From positions 1 to 35,128 of the forward strand of contig CAJCCO010000010.1 of NCBI GenBank assembly GCA_903960915.1: DNA of 35,128 bases. The letters run 5' to 3'. Shown piece after piece: positions 23,260 to 31,944 of this stretch (its first letter is position 1; each line of letters begins with the position of its first letter). This DNA comes from an uncultured beta proteobacterium. GTDB taxonomy: Bacteria > Pseudomonadota > Gammaproteobacteria > Burkholderiales > Burkholderiaceae_C. Both the position numbers and the translations under genes were made by a program. A model generated the notes under the pieces. That model had not been told where the DNA came from. It saw only the letters and a program-made list of their open reading frames with translations, and made no database searches.

Positions 23260-24000
23260 ATGCGACTCCGCCTGATTCTTCGCCGTCTGACCGTCAGCGC
23301 CCCGCGCATGGCCGTGCGCAGCGCATTGCCTTGGCCGTTTCGTTGGGCGCTGGTCGCCATCGTGTGTGGCTTTTGTGCGGCCATTGGTTTGTGGGCGTTC
23401 GAATTTGGCAAAGACATTGCTGGCCTGGACCAAGGCTCCAAGGGCGAATTGCGCAAGACCCAGTTGGAACTCTCCACCTTGCGCGAAGAAATGCTGACCT
23501 TGAAAGACACGCGCGACAAGGCGCAGTCCATTGCCAACACGGCAGAGACACTGCTCACCTCTGAAAAAGTGGCGCAGCAAAAGCTGAGTGCGAGAAACAA
23601 GCAACTGGAAGACGAAATTTTGGCCTTGCGCGATGACCTCGGATTTTTTGAAAAGCTGATTCCCACCTCCGGCCTGACCGCTGGCGCGCCTGGCCTGTTG
23701 ATACGCGGCTTGCAGGCTGAATTGCGCAACGGACGTGAGATCAAATGGCAAGTGCTGGTGATTCAGTCCGCCAAGAACGCCCCTGAATTCAATGGCCGCC
23801 TTGAAGTGACATTTGCCGGACTTCAAAATGGCAAACCCTGGTCGGCTTTGCTGCCAGGGGGGGCGCAGCCGCTCAAGCTCAAGCAGTACGGCCGTTTGCA
23901 AGGCGTTTTTGAACTGCCGCCCCAAGTACTGATCAAAAGTGTGACGGCCAAAGTGCTGGAAGGCACCACGGCCAGAGCCACCCAGTCCATCAATTTATAG
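23260..24000 (+). CDS. Membrane-anchored coiled-coil protein (DUF6776-type)
   Basis: This 246-residue protein has one transmembrane segment (about 28-46, WALVAIVCGFCAAIGLWAF) after a basic N-terminus. A long coiled coil follows (about 58-130, LRKTQLELSTLREEMLTLKDTRDK...). The C-terminal part is a beta-rich domain (GLLIRGLQAELRNGREIKWQVLVIQ, GRLEVTFAGLQNGKPW). It matches a betaproteobacterial family regularly placed beside a bactofilin gene. The arrangement suggests a periplasmic or membrane partner of the bactofilin scaffold. It starts 26 bases after the rpsI terminator, with no clear promoter between. Confidence 0.8.
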   Translation: MRLRLILRRLTVSAPRMAVRSALPWPFRWALVAIVCGFCAAIGLWAFEFGKDIAGLDQGSKGELRKTQLELSTLREEMLTLKDTRDKAQSIANTAETLLTSEKVAQQKLSARNKQLEDEILALRDDLGFFEKLIPTSGLTAGAPGLLIRGLQAELRNGREIKWQVLVIQSAKNAPEFNGRLEVTFAGLQNGKPWSALLPGGAQPLKLKQYGRLQGVFELPPQVLIKSVTAKVLEGTTARATQSINL

Positions 24001-24026
24001 CCACGATTTCTACAAGGTGAGCCCCT

Positions 24027-24422
24027 ATGTTTAGCCGCAACAAGCAACCCCCCATCAAAAGTCTGATTGCCGAAAGCAGTCGCATTGAGGGTCATCTGAA
24101 CTTTTCTGAAGGTTTGCGCATTGACGGCACGATTAAGGGCAACATCACCTCCCCAGAGGACATGCCCAGCATTTTGGTGATTTCGCAAACCGCTGTGGTG
24201 ACCGGTGAAATTCATGCCGACCACATCATCATCAATGGCGAAGTCAATGGCCCGGTGTATGCCCGCGTCATGCTGGAGTTGCAGCCCAAGGCTCGCATTC
24301 ATGGTGATGTGCATTACGCGGCCCTGGAAATGCACCAGGGCGCCCTGATTGCCGGGCAGTTGTCCCCGTTGCTGGCAGCCGAGGAAAAACCCGCACTCAA
24401 ACTAGCGGCAAATAATCCGTAA
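24027..24422 (+). CDS. Bactofilin (polymer-forming cytoskeletal protein)
   Basis: This 131-residue protein has the bactofilin core: SSRIEGHLNFSEGLRIDGTIKGNI, then repeated beta-helix turns (VVTGEIHADHIIINGEVNGPVYA, ARIHGDVHYAALEMHQGALIAG). The N-terminal MFSRNK stretch and short C-terminal tail are unstructured, as usual. Bactofilins polymerise without nucleotide and organise cell-wall or polysaccharide machinery. The gene follows the coiled-coil membrane protein by 26 bases. An M23 endopeptidase, a common functional partner of bactofilins, is encoded about 2 kb away. Confidence 0.93.
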   Translation: MFSRNKQPPIKSLIAESSRIEGHLNFSEGLRIDGTIKGNITSPEDMPSILVISQTAVVTGEIHADHIIINGEVNGPVYARVMLELQPKARIHGDVHYAALEMHQGALIAGQLSPLLAAEEKPALKLAANNP

Positions 24423-24446
24423 ATACAGAACTTGAGCAAATTGCTG

Positions 24447-24452
24447 TACTAT
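24447..24452 (+). promoter_or_regulatory. Candidate -10 element for erpA
   Basis: TACTAT lies 29 bases before the erpA ATG in the 59-base gap after the bactofilin gene; GGAG at 24472-24475 is the ribosome-binding site. The nearest TTGAGC is too close (9 bases) to be its -35, so this call is tentative. Confidence 0.35.
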
Positions 24453-24481
24453 TGCGTCCAACCCATAAATCGGAGTGACTC

Positions 24482-24847
24482 ATGAGCGCCGTTGCAGAAA
24501 TTATCCAGACAGAAATGCCTACCCCCATTGTCTTTACTGACAGCGCCGCGGCCAAAGTGGCGGACCTGATCGCCGAAGAAGGTAACCCCGAGTTGAAGCT
24601 CCGGGTATTCGTGCAAGGCGGCGGCTGTTCAGGTTTTCAATATGGTTTCACCTTTGATGAAATCACCAATGAAGACGACACCACCATGACCAAAAATGGC
24701 GTTTCCCTGCTGATAGATGCCATGAGTTACCAGTACCTTCTGGGTGCCGAGATTGACTACAAAGAAGATCTGCAGGGCGCCCAGTTTGTGATTAAAAACC
24801 CCAATGCCACCACCACCTGTGGCTGCGGATCGAGCTTCTCGACCTGA
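24482..24847 (+). CDS. erpA: Iron-sulfur cluster insertion protein ErpA
   Basis: This 121-residue A-type carrier has all three cluster-binding cysteines: Cys49 in [11 protein letters not shown], and Cys113 and Cys115 in the C-terminal TTCGCGSSF. The start [16 protein letters not shown] and the middle ITNEDDT...[18 protein letters not shown] are typical of ErpA. It passes Fe-S clusters to apo-proteins, including the isoprenoid enzymes IspG/IspH. It is convergent with anmK. Confidence 0.96.
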   Translation: MSAVAEIIQTEMPTPIVFTDSAAAKVADLIAEEGNPELKLRVFVQGGGCSGFQYGFTFDEITNEDDTTMTKNGVSLLIDAMSYQYLLGAEIDYKEDLQGAQFVIKNPNATTTCGCGSSFST

Positions 24848-24861
24848 GGCATTGACCGGCT

Positions 24862-25977
24862 TCAAGCCGGGTAAATTGCACCCAGCACGCGGGCGCCTTT
24901 GGCGCCCGTTACCTTTTGCAGGCTGGCCGTTTCACGGCGCATGGTTTGCCGTGCCAACCAGGCAAAAGCCGCCGCTTCTACCTGCTGCGGTGGCAAGCCA
25001 TGGGCATGAGAAGAGGCCACCTTGTGGGCTGGTAAATGCGCTTGCAGGCGTTGCATCAGGTGCTGGTTGAAGGCGCCGCCCCCACACACAATCAAACCAG
25101 GGCTTGCAGGGGCATAGCGCTTCACATCGTCCGCGCAGGCGCGTGCTGTGAGTTCGGTCAAAGTGGCTTGCACATCGGCGGGCTGCAGGCCTGGATAGGC
25201 GCCCAGCACCGCACTTAGCCAGGACGGGTTAAACAGGTCGCGCCCTGTGCTTTTGGGCACAGTCAAGGCAAAGAAGGGCTCGGCCAGCAAGGCGGTTAGC
25301 AAGTCGGCTTGCACGGTGCCAGCGGCGCCCCAGGCGCCATCGACATCGAAGGCGTGCCCGGTGTGTTGCAGGCACCAGGCGTCCATCAAAGCGTTGCCCG
25401 GGCCACAGTCAAAGCCAAGCACGTCGCCAGAAGCCGTAGGGCCCAGTACGGTGAGGTTGGCAAAACCGCCAATGTTCAAAATGGCCACGGCCTCGTCGCG
25501 GCGGCCAAAGACGGCTTGGTGAAAAGCGGGCACCAGCGGTGCGCCTTGGCCGCCGGCAGCCACATCCCGGCTGCGAAAATCGGCCACCACGTCGATGCCG
25601 GTGAGCTCGGCCAGCAGCGCGGGGTTGTTCAGTTGCAGCGTGTAGCCCGTGCCTTCAAAGCCCTGTGGCTGGTGCCGCACGGTCTGGCCATGGGCGCCTA
25701 CTGCGCGAACCTGGGCCGGCGTTATACCGCTGCTATGGAGCAGCTCGGCCACCACCTGCGCATAAATACGTACCAGCGCATTGGCGGCCAGGGCGGCCCG
25801 GTGCAGTTCGTTGAGCCCGGCGGAATTGAGCGCCAGCAGCTCTTGCATCAAGGGCTGGGGCATGGGTGCACTGGCGTGGCCCAAGATCCGCAGGGCGTCG
25901 CCAGAAAAATCAGCCAGAACACCGTCCACACCATCCAGCGAAGTGCCGGACATGAGACCGATATAAAGCTCAGACAT
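24862..25977 (-). CDS. anmK: Anhydro-N-acetylmuramic acid kinase AnmK
   Basis: This is a 371-residue sugar kinase. It starts with YIGLMSGTSLDGVDGVLADF, the ATP-phosphate loop of the family. Other landmarks are GAHGQTVRHQP, VVADFRSRDVAAGGQGAPLVPAFH and NIGGFANLTVLGP, then VCGGGAFNQHLMQRL near the C-terminus. It phosphorylates 1,6-anhydro-MurNAc, recycling cell-wall muropeptides to MurNAc-6-phosphate. It lies 116 bases downstream of an M23 peptidase on the same strand, which fits peptidoglycan turnover. Confidence 0.95.
   Translation of the reverse strand: MSELYIGLMSGTSLDGVDGVLADFSGDALRILGHASAPMPQPLMQELLALNSAGLNELHRAALAANALVRIYAQVVAELLHSSGITPAQVRAVGAHGQTVRHQPQGFEGTGYTLQLNNPALLAELTGIDVVADFRSRDVAAGGQGAPLVPAFHQAVFGRRDEAVAILNIGGFANLTVLGPTASGDVLGFDCGPGNALMDAWCLQHTGHAFDVDGAWGAAGTVQADLLTALLAEPFFALTVPKSTGRDLFNPSWLSAVLGAYPGLQPADVQATLTELTARACADDVKRYAPASPGLIVCGGGAFNQHLMQRLQAHLPAHKVASSHAHGLPPQQVEAAAFAWLARQTMRRETASLQKVTGAKGARVLGAIYPA
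24891..24907 (+). terminator. Candidate erpA terminator hairpin within the 3' end of anmK
   Basis: GGGCGCC-TTT-GGCGCCC is a perfect 7-bp GC stem, 43 bases after the erpA stop and inside the last codons of the convergent anmK. Only a short T-run follows (CCTTTTG), so it may be coding coincidence. A smaller CCGGC-TTCAA-GCCGG hairpin lies at 24856-24870. Confidence 0.4.
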
Positions 25978-26000
25978 GGGGCTTGGTTACTTGTGGCTCA

Positions 26001-26036
26001 CACCAAGTGCACCAGTTACACCAGTTGCACCATTTA
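26001..26036. repeat. Four-copy 9-bp tandem repeat upstream of anmK
   Basis: Four consecutive 9-mers begin at 26001, 26010, 26019 and 26028: CACCAAGTG, CACCAGTTA, CACCAGTTG, CACCATTTA. They lie 24-59 bases upstream of the anmK ATG, in the M23-anmK gap. Confidence 0.8.
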
Positions 26037-26093
26037 CCCAACGCTACTAAGCATGAATGGCAAGGGTGTCTGGCCAAGGCGTTTGGCAATGGC

Positions 26094-27518
26094 TTATTGC
26101 GTTCTGGTTTGCTGCAAGGTGGCCGCAGCAGTCAGTTGCAAACGGACGCCAGACGCCAATTTGTCAAACTGCGGCTTGAGCGCAGCGGTGACAGGCACCG
26201 CCTCGCTTTGGCGGGCCAGGGTAAGAGGGTCGCGGTGTTGACCGTCAACCCGGAACTCAAAATGCAGGTGTGGGCCAGTAGCCCAACCGGTAGCGCCCAC
26301 CGCACCAATGTTTTGGCTTTGGGTGACCGACTGCCCTTTTTTCACATTAATGCGGCTCAGGTGGGCATAAACCGTGGTGTTCTGCCCCCCGTGTTTGATA
26401 AACACGACATTGCCGAAACCGTTTTGAACGCCGGCAAACTCCACGATGCCGTCACCAATGCTGCGTACCGGCGTGCCAGTGGGCGCGGCGTAATCGACCC
26501 CGAGGTGGGCCCGCCATTTTTGCAAAATGGGGTGAAAGCGCATGGCAAAACCACTGGTCACCCGGGAAAACTCCATGGGCGAGGCCAAAAAGGCGCGCCG
26601 CAGACTCTTGCCGTCCAATGTGTAGTAAGCGCCTTTGCTGGTGGCTTTGTCACTGGACATTGCGCTGACCTGACCCGCCGTGTTACCCGCCGTGTTACCC
26701 GCTGTGTTACCCGCTAAGGGGCTTGGGAACCACATGGCCTGGAAGGTTTTGCCGTTATTTACAAACTCCGCACTCAGCACGCGGCCAGTGCGCAGGGGTT
26801 CGCCGTCGCCCTCCAGCGCTTCGTAGACCACCGAGAACCGGTCGCCCTTGCGCAAAGCGCGGTGAAAGTCGATGTCGCCGGAGAAAATTTCGGCCAGCTG
26901 GATGGCGACGTTGTCGTTAATTTTGGCTTCATCAGTGGCAGCAAACAGCGAGGACTGGATGGTGCCGCTGGCTATGCGGGTGGACGCGCTCAGGGCCGCC
27001 GTTTCAATGCGCGACTGAAAACCCTGGTCGGTTTTTTCGAGTACCAGGCGTTTGAAATTGCCATCATCCTCGGGGCTCCAGCGGGCGCTGAGTTTGAGCA
27101 GGGTGTTGAACTCGCTGGTTTCTACGGTCACATTGCGGCCAGCGCGGCCCAGCAGCACTTGGCGGGCATTGGAATCGGAGCGTAAGAAAGCGGCAGCGCC
27201 GGTGTCTTGAATACCCAGGCGTTTGAGCAGGGTGTCTGCCGTGTCAGAAGAGCGGGTGATGTCAGAGCGGTACAGCGTGAGCGGTTGCAGGCCCATGTCT
27301 GCGGCAGTGTGCAAGGGCAAAGTTTGTACCGACTCAACCACTTCGCGCACGGCCAGATTGGAGGCGTCAGGTGCAAAGTTGGCCAGGGCAAAAGCGCCGC
27401 CACCGCCACCCAGCAACAAGGCTGCGATGGCCGCAGTCAGGTGTTTGGGATGGGTTCGAATGACACGCCGAGCCTGGCTCAGAAGTTCATTCGCGGTGCT
27501 GACAATGCCTGTGATCAA
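26094..27518 (-). CDS. M23 family (LytM-type) peptidoglycan endopeptidase
   Basis: This 474-residue protein has an N-terminal transmembrane anchor (about 27-46, with a Gly-rich run). A periplasmic region with an OapA/LysM-like opening (SDTADTLLKRLGI, 91-103) and an intermediate domain follow. The C-terminal LytM domain has zinc ligands His338 and Asp342 (HLGVDYAAPTGTPV) and HLH at 417-419, with His386 (VYAHLS) completing the active site. It cuts peptide crosslinks in peptidoglycan. A codon-aligned 12-bp repeat gives NTAG copies at 271-282. The start is TTG 27518 with only a weak ribosome-binding site. Confidence 0.92.
   Translation of the reverse strand: MITGIVSTANELLSQARRVIRTHPKHLTAAIAALLLGGGGGAFALANFAPDASNLAVREVVESVQTLPLHTAADMGLQPLTLYRSDITRSSDTADTLLKRLGIQDTGAAAFLRSDSNARQVLLGRAGRNVTVETSEFNTLLKLSARWSPEDDGNFKRLVLEKTDQGFQSRIETAALSASTRIASGTIQSSLFAATDEAKINDNVAIQLAEIFSGDIDFHRALRKGDRFSVVYEALEGDGEPLRTGRVLSAEFVNNGKTFQAMWFPSPLAGNTAGNTAGNTAGQVSAMSSDKATSKGAYYTLDGKSLRRAFLASPMEFSRVTSGFAMRFHPILQKWRAHLGVDYAAPTGTPVRSIGDGIVEFAGVQNGFGNVVFIKHGGQNTTVYAHLSRINVKKGQSVTQSQNIGAVGATGWATGPHLHFEFRVDGQHRDPLTLARQSEAVPVTAALKPQFDKLASGVRLQLTAAATLQQTRTQ
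26673..26715. repeat. In-frame 12-bp tandem repeat within the M23 gene
   Basis: Units ACCCGCCGTGTT (26673), the same (26685), ACCCGCTGTGTT (26697) and a partial unit (26709). They encode Gly-Asn-Thr-Ala repeats on the minus strand, in a linker before the LytM domain. Confidence 0.85.
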
Positions 27519-27664
27519 AACTGAGGGTCCGATTCTGGTTGGTGTTTTTTTGTAGCGCGCGACCCTGTCTAGAGGGTCCAGGCCGACGGGGCAACATAAA
27601 ATCCGGCGCTAGACGAGGCTGGAGTATAACTTCGTCTCACCCCATGGCATCAATAAAAACCCTT
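27519..27664. promoter_or_regulatory. Divergent promoter region between M23 peptidase and tyrS
   Basis: TATAAC at 27625-27630 is a candidate -10 for tyrS, without a good -35. A GACCCT-GTCTAG-AGGGTC inverted repeat at 27561-27578 could be an operator or a small hairpin. No ribosome-binding site is obvious before either candidate tyrS start. Confidence 0.4.
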
Positions 27665-28909
27665 ATGAATCAAGCACCAGCCCCCCAGTTTGCCGTCACT
27701 GACCGAGTTCGCGAAGCCCTGGCGGTGTCGTTGCGCGGCTGCGAAGAGCTGATCCCGCAAGACGAATGGGTCAAAAAACTGGCGCGCTCGGAGGCCACGG
27801 GCACGCCCTTGCGCATCAAACTGGGGCTGGACCCGACAGCACCCGACATCCACATTGGCCACACCGTGGTGCTCAATAAAATGCGCCAGCTGCAGGATTT
27901 GGGGCACACCGTCATCTTTTTGATTGGCGACTTCACCTCCCTGATTGGCGACCCGTCGGGCCGTAACAGCACCCGCCCGCCCCTGACGCGCGAGCAAATT
28001 GAGGCCAACGCCCAGACTTATTACAAACAGGCCTCCATGGTGCTGGACCCCGCCCGCACCGAGATTCGCTACAACAGCGAATGGGGTGACGCCCTGGGTT
28101 CACGCGGCATGATTCAGCTGGCGGCCCGCTATACCGTGGCCCGCATGATGGAGCGCAACGACTTTCACGACCGTTTTCACTCCGGCACGCCCATCAGCGT
28201 GCATGAGTTTTTGTACCCGCTGATGCAGGGCTACGACAGCGTGGCCCTCAAGAGCGACCTGGAGCTCGGCGGTACCGACCAAAAGTTCAACTTGCTGGTG
28301 GGACGCCATTTGCAGGCCGAATACGGTCAAGAAGCCCAGTGCATTCTGACCATGCCGCTGCTCGAAGGCCTGGACGGCACCGAGAAAATGTCCAAGAGCA
28401 AGAACAACTACATCGGCATCAGCGAAGACGCCAACACCATGTTTGCCAAGGTGCTGAGCATCTCTGACGTGCTGATGTGGCGTTGGTACACCTTGCTGAG
28501 CTTCCAGTCCGAGGCGCAAATTGAAGCGCTGAAGCAAGAAGTAGCAGCCGGGCGCAACCCGAAAGACGCCAAAGTGGCGTTGGCCAAAGAAATCACCGCG
28601 CGCTTTCACAGCCCGGCGGCGGCTGATGCAGCCGAACAAGACTTTGTCAACCGCAGCAAGGGTGGCGTGCCTGACGACATTGCCGAACTCAGCCTGCCCC
28701 TGGGGGACGGCGGCGCCGCACTGGGCATTGGCGCCTTGCTCAAAATGGCCGGTCTGGCCGCCTCCAGCGGAGAAGGCAACCGCCTGATTGACGGCGGCGG
28801 CGTGCGCATTGACTCCGGCGTGGTCAGCGACAAGGGCCTCAAGCTGGGCGCTGGAACCTATGTGGTGCAGGTTGGCAAGCGCAAGTTTGCCAAGGTGACG
28901 CTGGCTTGA
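27665..28909 (+). CDS. tyrS: Tyrosine--tRNA ligase
   Basis: This class I aminoacyl-tRNA synthetase is 414 residues from ATG 27665. The HIGH motif is at 63-66 (PDIHIGHTVVLN) and KMSKS at 241-245 (EKMSKSKNN). The C-terminal S4-like RNA-binding domain runs from about 345 (IGALLKMAGLA...NRLIDGGGVRID...VVQVGKRKFAKV). It belongs to the TyrRS form with an S4 domain found in proteobacteria. The start is uncertain: ATG 27644 (MASIKTL) is also in frame, and neither has a clear Shine-Dalgarno sequence. The stop overlaps the next frame, so the downstream transporter is co-transcribed. Confidence 0.96.
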   Translation: MNQAPAPQFAVTDRVREALAVSLRGCEELIPQDEWVKKLARSEATGTPLRIKLGLDPTAPDIHIGHTVVLNKMRQLQDLGHTVIFLIGDFTSLIGDPSGRNSTRPPLTREQIEANAQTYYKQASMVLDPARTEIRYNSEWGDALGSRGMIQLAARYTVARMMERNDFHDRFHSGTPISVHEFLYPLMQGYDSVALKSDLELGGTDQKFNLLVGRHLQAEYGQEAQCILTMPLLEGLDGTEKMSKSKNNYIGISEDANTMFAKVLSISDVLMWRWYTLLSFQSEAQIEALKQEVAAGRNPKDAKVALAKEITARFHSPAAADAAEQDFVNRSKGGVPDDIAELSLPLGDGGAALGIGALLKMAGLAASSGEGNRLIDGGGVRIDSGVVSDKGLKLGAGTYVVQVGKRKFAKVTLA

Positions 28910-28911
28910 AC

Positions 28912-29832
28912 ATGGGCCTGGGCCTGCTGCCTAAACATTGGCTGACCCCACAGCGCCTGCTGGGGGCGTCGGTCGTGGTCGCGGTCATCACCATCGCGCT
29001 CAAAACCCTGGCTTGGTACATCACCGATTCGGTTGGCCTGCTGTCTGACGCCATGGAGTCGCTGGTCAACCTGGCCAGCGCCATTTTTGCACTGATGATG
29101 GTCACCATTGCCCAGCGCCCGGCGGATGAAGACCACCCCTACGGCCACCACAAGGCCGAATATTTTTCCAGCGGCTTTGAAGGCATTTTGATCATTGCCG
29201 CCGCCATGGGCATCATGTGGGCCGCCGGCCATCGCCTGTTTGACCCGCAGCCATTGACGCAAGTGGGTTGGGGGCTGGCGCTCTCTGTGGTCAGCTCCAC
29301 CTTGAACGGCTTGCTCGCCTGGGTCATGTTTCGCGCGGCCAAAGAGCACCGCTCCATGGCGCTGGAGGCCGATGCCCGCCACCTGGTCACCGACGTCTGG
29401 ACCTCGGTGGGCGTGGTCATCGGCATTGGCGCGGTGGGCCTGACGGGCTGGCTCTGGCTCGATGCGGTGGTGGCCATTGGTGTGGCCATCAATATTTTGC
29501 GTGAAGGCGTGCACCTCATGTGGCGCTCTTCTCAGGGCTTGATGGACGAGGCGCTGGAGCCCGAGGTGCTGCAACAAATTCAGACCACCCTGGCCGAGTT
29601 TGAGCACCACACCATCCGCTTCGACCACCTCAGCACCCGACGCTCGGGCCAACGCCGCTTTGTTGATTTGCACATGCACATGCCCGCCAGTTGGTCCCTA
29701 GGCCGCGCAGCCGCAGTGCGGGCCAGCGTAGAGCAGGCGCTGATGAGCGCCGTGCCTGGTTTGCGCGCCACCATTCAGCTCTTGCCCAACGATGTGGAAG
29801 CGCACTTTGACGACCCCCGCGATCTGATATGA
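28912..29832 (+). CDS. Cation diffusion facilitator family transporter
   Basis: This 306-residue inner-membrane protein has about six transmembrane segments in its first 210 residues ([75 protein letters not shown]). Metal-site signatures are [15 protein letters not shown] and [12 protein letters not shown], plus [13 protein letters not shown] in the first loop. A soluble C-terminal domain (from about 210) carries HxH-like metal contacts (VDLHMHMPA). It exports Zn, Fe or a related divalent cation by proton antiport; the metal is not predictable here. A TTG at 28906 is an alternative start overlapping tyrS. Confidence 0.92.
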   Translation: MGLGLLPKHWLTPQRLLGASVVVAVITIALKTLAWYITDSVGLLSDAMESLVNLASAIFALMMVTIAQRPADEDHPYGHHKAEYFSSGFEGILIIAAAMGIMWAAGHRLFDPQPLTQVGWGLALSVVSSTLNGLLAWVMFRAAKEHRSMALEADARHLVTDVWTSVGVVIGIGAVGLTGWLWLDAVVAIGVAINILREGVHLMWRSSQGLMDEALEPEVLQQIQTTLAEFEHHTIRFDHLSTRRSGQRRFVDLHMHMPASWSLGRAAAVRASVEQALMSAVPGLRATIQLLPNDVEAHFDDPRDLI

Positions 29833-29851
29833 AACCCAAGAAAGCGCCCCG

Positions 29852-30310
29852 GTGATTGCCGTTCTGCAACGTGTCAGCCAGGCGCACGTGGTGATTGACG
29901 GGCAGGTGCACGGACAAATTGGCGCCGGTCTGTTGCTGCTGTTGTGCGCTGAACAGGGCGACACCGAAGTCCAAGCCGACCGATTGCTGGCCAAGGTTTT
30001 GAAACTGCGCATCTTCAGCGACGCCGCCGGCAAAATGAACCTCAGCGTGCAAGACCTGGACGGGCAGGGCACCTCAGGCGGCTTGCTGATCGTGAGCCAG
30101 TTCACCCTGGCCGCCGACGTCAGCGGCGGCAACCGGCCCAGCTTCACGCAGGCTGCTCGTCCTGAAGACGGGCGCCGTTTGTACGATTATTTTGTGGCGC
30201 AAGCCCGCGCGGCGCACCCCGTGGTGAAAACCGGCGTCTTTGCCGCCGACATGCAGGTGCACCTGGTCAACGACGGCCCGGTCACCATCCCGCTGCGCAT
30301 CGCGCCTTGA
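29852..30310 (+). CDS. dtd: D-aminoacyl-tRNA deacylase
   Basis: This is a 152-residue protein starting at GTG 29852. The two family motifs are present: SQFTL at 82-86 and NDGPVT at 140-145 (family Gly-cisPro type). It hydrolyses D-amino acids wrongly attached to tRNA, notably D-Tyr-tRNA, which makes its place in an operon with tyrS fitting. A 19-base gap separates it from the transporter gene. Confidence 0.95.
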   Translation: MIAVLQRVSQAHVVIDGQVHGQIGAGLLLLLCAEQGDTEVQADRLLAKVLKLRIFSDAAGKMNLSVQDLDGQGTSGGLLIVSQFTLAADVSGGNRPSFTQAARPEDGRRLYDYFVAQARAAHPVVKTGVFAADMQVHLVNDGPVTIPLRIAP

Positions 30311-30362
30311 ACCTGGTCAGCGTGCGCGGTCAGCCCGCTCACTGCAACCGTTAATACAAAAT

Positions 30363-30818
30363 TCAATACGGGTTGTCAAAGCCCAGCCGGTTCAAAATTT
30401 CTGTCTCGCGCAGTTCCATCACCAAGGCGTCTTCTTCGCTGGTTTCATGGTCCCAGCCCTGCGCGTGCAGCGCGCCGTGCACCAGCAAGTGGGCGTAGTG
30501 GGCTTGCAGCGTTTTGCCCTGTTCCTTGGCCTCTTGCGCCACCACCGGCGCGCACAACACCAGGTCGGCGCAGACCACGGGCTCCTGGTTGTAGTCAAAG
30601 GTCAGCACGTTGGTGGCGGCATCTTTTTTGCGGTAATCCCGGTTCAAGGCCTGGCCTTCTTCGGCGTCCACGATGCGCACGGTGATTTCAGCATCGCTTT
30701 GCAGGGCGTGGCGAATCCAGCGGGCCACCTTGTGGCGCGGCAAAGCGGCGCGGTGCAAGGCGGCGTTGTCCAGCTTGCCAAATTGCAGGGACAAAGTAAG
30801 TTCATTGAGCATCAACAT
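30363..30818 (-). CDS. ybeY: Endoribonuclease YbeY
   Basis: This 151-residue metalloprotein has the family zinc motif [15 protein letters not shown] (His114, His118, His124). It also has [18 protein letters not shown] (59-76), the conserved NVLSF-type strand. YbeY acts in 16S rRNA 3'-end maturation and ribosome quality control. It lies 57 bases downstream of phoH on the same strand, the usual gene order in proteobacteria. ATG 30818 and ATG 30812 are both possible starts; AGGA lies before the first. Confidence 0.95.
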   Translation of the reverse strand: MLMLNELTLSLQFGKLDNAALHRAALPRHKVARWIRHALQSDAEITVRIVDAEEGQALNRDYRKKDAATNVLTFDYNQEPVVCADLVLCAPVVAQEAKEQGKTLQAHYAHLLVHGALHAQGWDHETSEEDALVMELRETEILNRLGFDNPY

Positions 30819-30875
30819 GGAGTGAGGTCCTGGCTCCCCGGCGGTCTTGGCCGGCGGGGCGGGTGAATATAAAAA

Positions 30876-31916
30876 TCAAAGGGCTTTCTTGCGCGCACGC
30901 GGGCGTGCCACCACTTTATCGGTCTCGGTAGCTGCATCAGCATCAGCATCAGCATGAGCATCCGCAGCCAAGTTGTCAGCCATGCGCGAGGAGCGCCCCT
31001 GCGCGTCGTAGGCGTCCACAATGCGTGCTACCAGCGGGTGGCGCACCACATCCTGGCTGGTCATGTGGCACATGGCAATGCCCGGCACGCGCCTGAGCAC
31101 CCGCTCGGCCTCCACCAAGCCGCTGAGCTGGGTTTTGGGCAGGTCAATCTGGCTCACATCGCCCGTGACCACCGCCTTGGAGCCAAAGCCAATACGCGTG
31201 AGAAACATCTTCATCTGCTCGGGCGTGGTGTTTTGCGCCTCGTCCAAAATCACAAACGCCGTGTTCAGCGTGCGCCCGCGCATGAAAGCCAGCGGGGCCA
31301 CTTCAATCGTTTGGCGCTCAAACGCCTTTTGCACCTGCTCAAAGCCCATCAGGTCGTACAGCGCGTCGTAGAGCGGGCGCAAGTAGGGGTCAATTTTCTG
31401 GTTCAGGTCGCCCGGCAAAAAGCCCAGGCGCTCGCCGGCTTCTACCGCCGGACGCGTCAGCACAATGCGCTGCACCGCGCTGCGTTGCAAAGCGTCGACC
31501 GCCATGGCTACCGCCAAATACGTCTTGCCCGTGCCGGCCGGGCCAATGCCAAAGGTGATGTCGTGGCTGGCAATCTGGTCCAGGTAGGTGGCCTGGTTCA
31601 GGGTGCGCGGCTTCAGGTCGCTGCGTTTGGTTTTGAGCGAGGGGCCGTCGGTGGCGTCCATGTCGGCATCGCCCGCCAGCATCAGCTGCACCATGGCCGG
31701 CTCAATGGGGCGAGCCGCCATTTCATACATGGCTTGCAGCATTTCCATGCCGCGTTTGGCGTTGGCCTTGGTGCCGTCCACCTTGAACTGCTCGTGGCGG
31801 TGCGCAATCTTCACTTGGAGCGCTGTCTCAATGGTGCGCAAATGCGCGTCCATGGGACCGCACAAATGCGACAGGCGGGTGTTGTTCGGCGGGGAAAACA
31901 GGTGTCTGAGAATCAA
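30876..31916 (-). CDS. PhoH family protein (YbeZ-type ATPase)
   Basis: This is a 346-residue cytoplasmic ATPase. Walker A GPAGTGKT is at 125-132 and the DEAQN Walker B motif at 225-229 (FVILDEAQNTTPEQMKMFLTR). Other landmarks are VLTRPAVEAGERLGFLPGDL and VTGDVSQIDLP. Start is TTG 31916 (MILRHLFSPPNNTRLSHLCG), with AGGA upstream. The C-terminus is a low-complexity Ala-Asp tail encoded by a short repeat. PhoH/YbeZ works with YbeY in rRNA processing. It is divergent from ruvA. Confidence 0.94.
   Translation of the reverse strand: MILRHLFSPPNNTRLSHLCGPMDAHLRTIETALQVKIAHRHEQFKVDGTKANAKRGMEMLQAMYEMAARPIEPAMVQLMLAGDADMDATDGPSLKTKRSDLKPRTLNQATYLDQIASHDITFGIGPAGTGKTYLAVAMAVDALQRSAVQRIVLTRPAVEAGERLGFLPGDLNQKIDPYLRPLYDALYDLMGFEQVQKAFERQTIEVAPLAFMRGRTLNTAFVILDEAQNTTPEQMKMFLTRIGFGSKAVVTGDVSQIDLPKTQLSGLVEAERVLRRVPGIAMCHMTSQDVVRHPLVARIVDAYDAQGRSSRMADNLAADAHADADADAATETDKVVARPRARKKAL
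30934..30963. repeat. Hexameric tandem repeat in the 3' end of phoH
   Basis: Three GCATCA units followed by GCATGA and GCATCC, five units of 6 bp. They encode the Ala-Asp tail (ADADADA) of PhoH on the minus strand, beyond the conserved domain. Confidence 0.8.
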
Positions 31917-31944
31917 GTTGATAATTCCTGAAAAGGTTCACCCA

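Noticed and set aside
30835..30862. GC-rich hairpin between phoH and ybeY
   Set aside because: Pairing is imperfect and there is no T-run; phoH and ybeY are normally co-transcribed.
30240..30866. A 208-codon plus-strand frame over ybeY
   Set aside because: It is the complement of a well-identified ybeY gene with intact zinc motif, and its translation shows no domain.
30954..31931. A 325-codon plus-strand frame opposite phoH
   Set aside because: phoH has intact Walker motifs and conserved neighbours; the antisense frame is open because of GC-rich codon bias.
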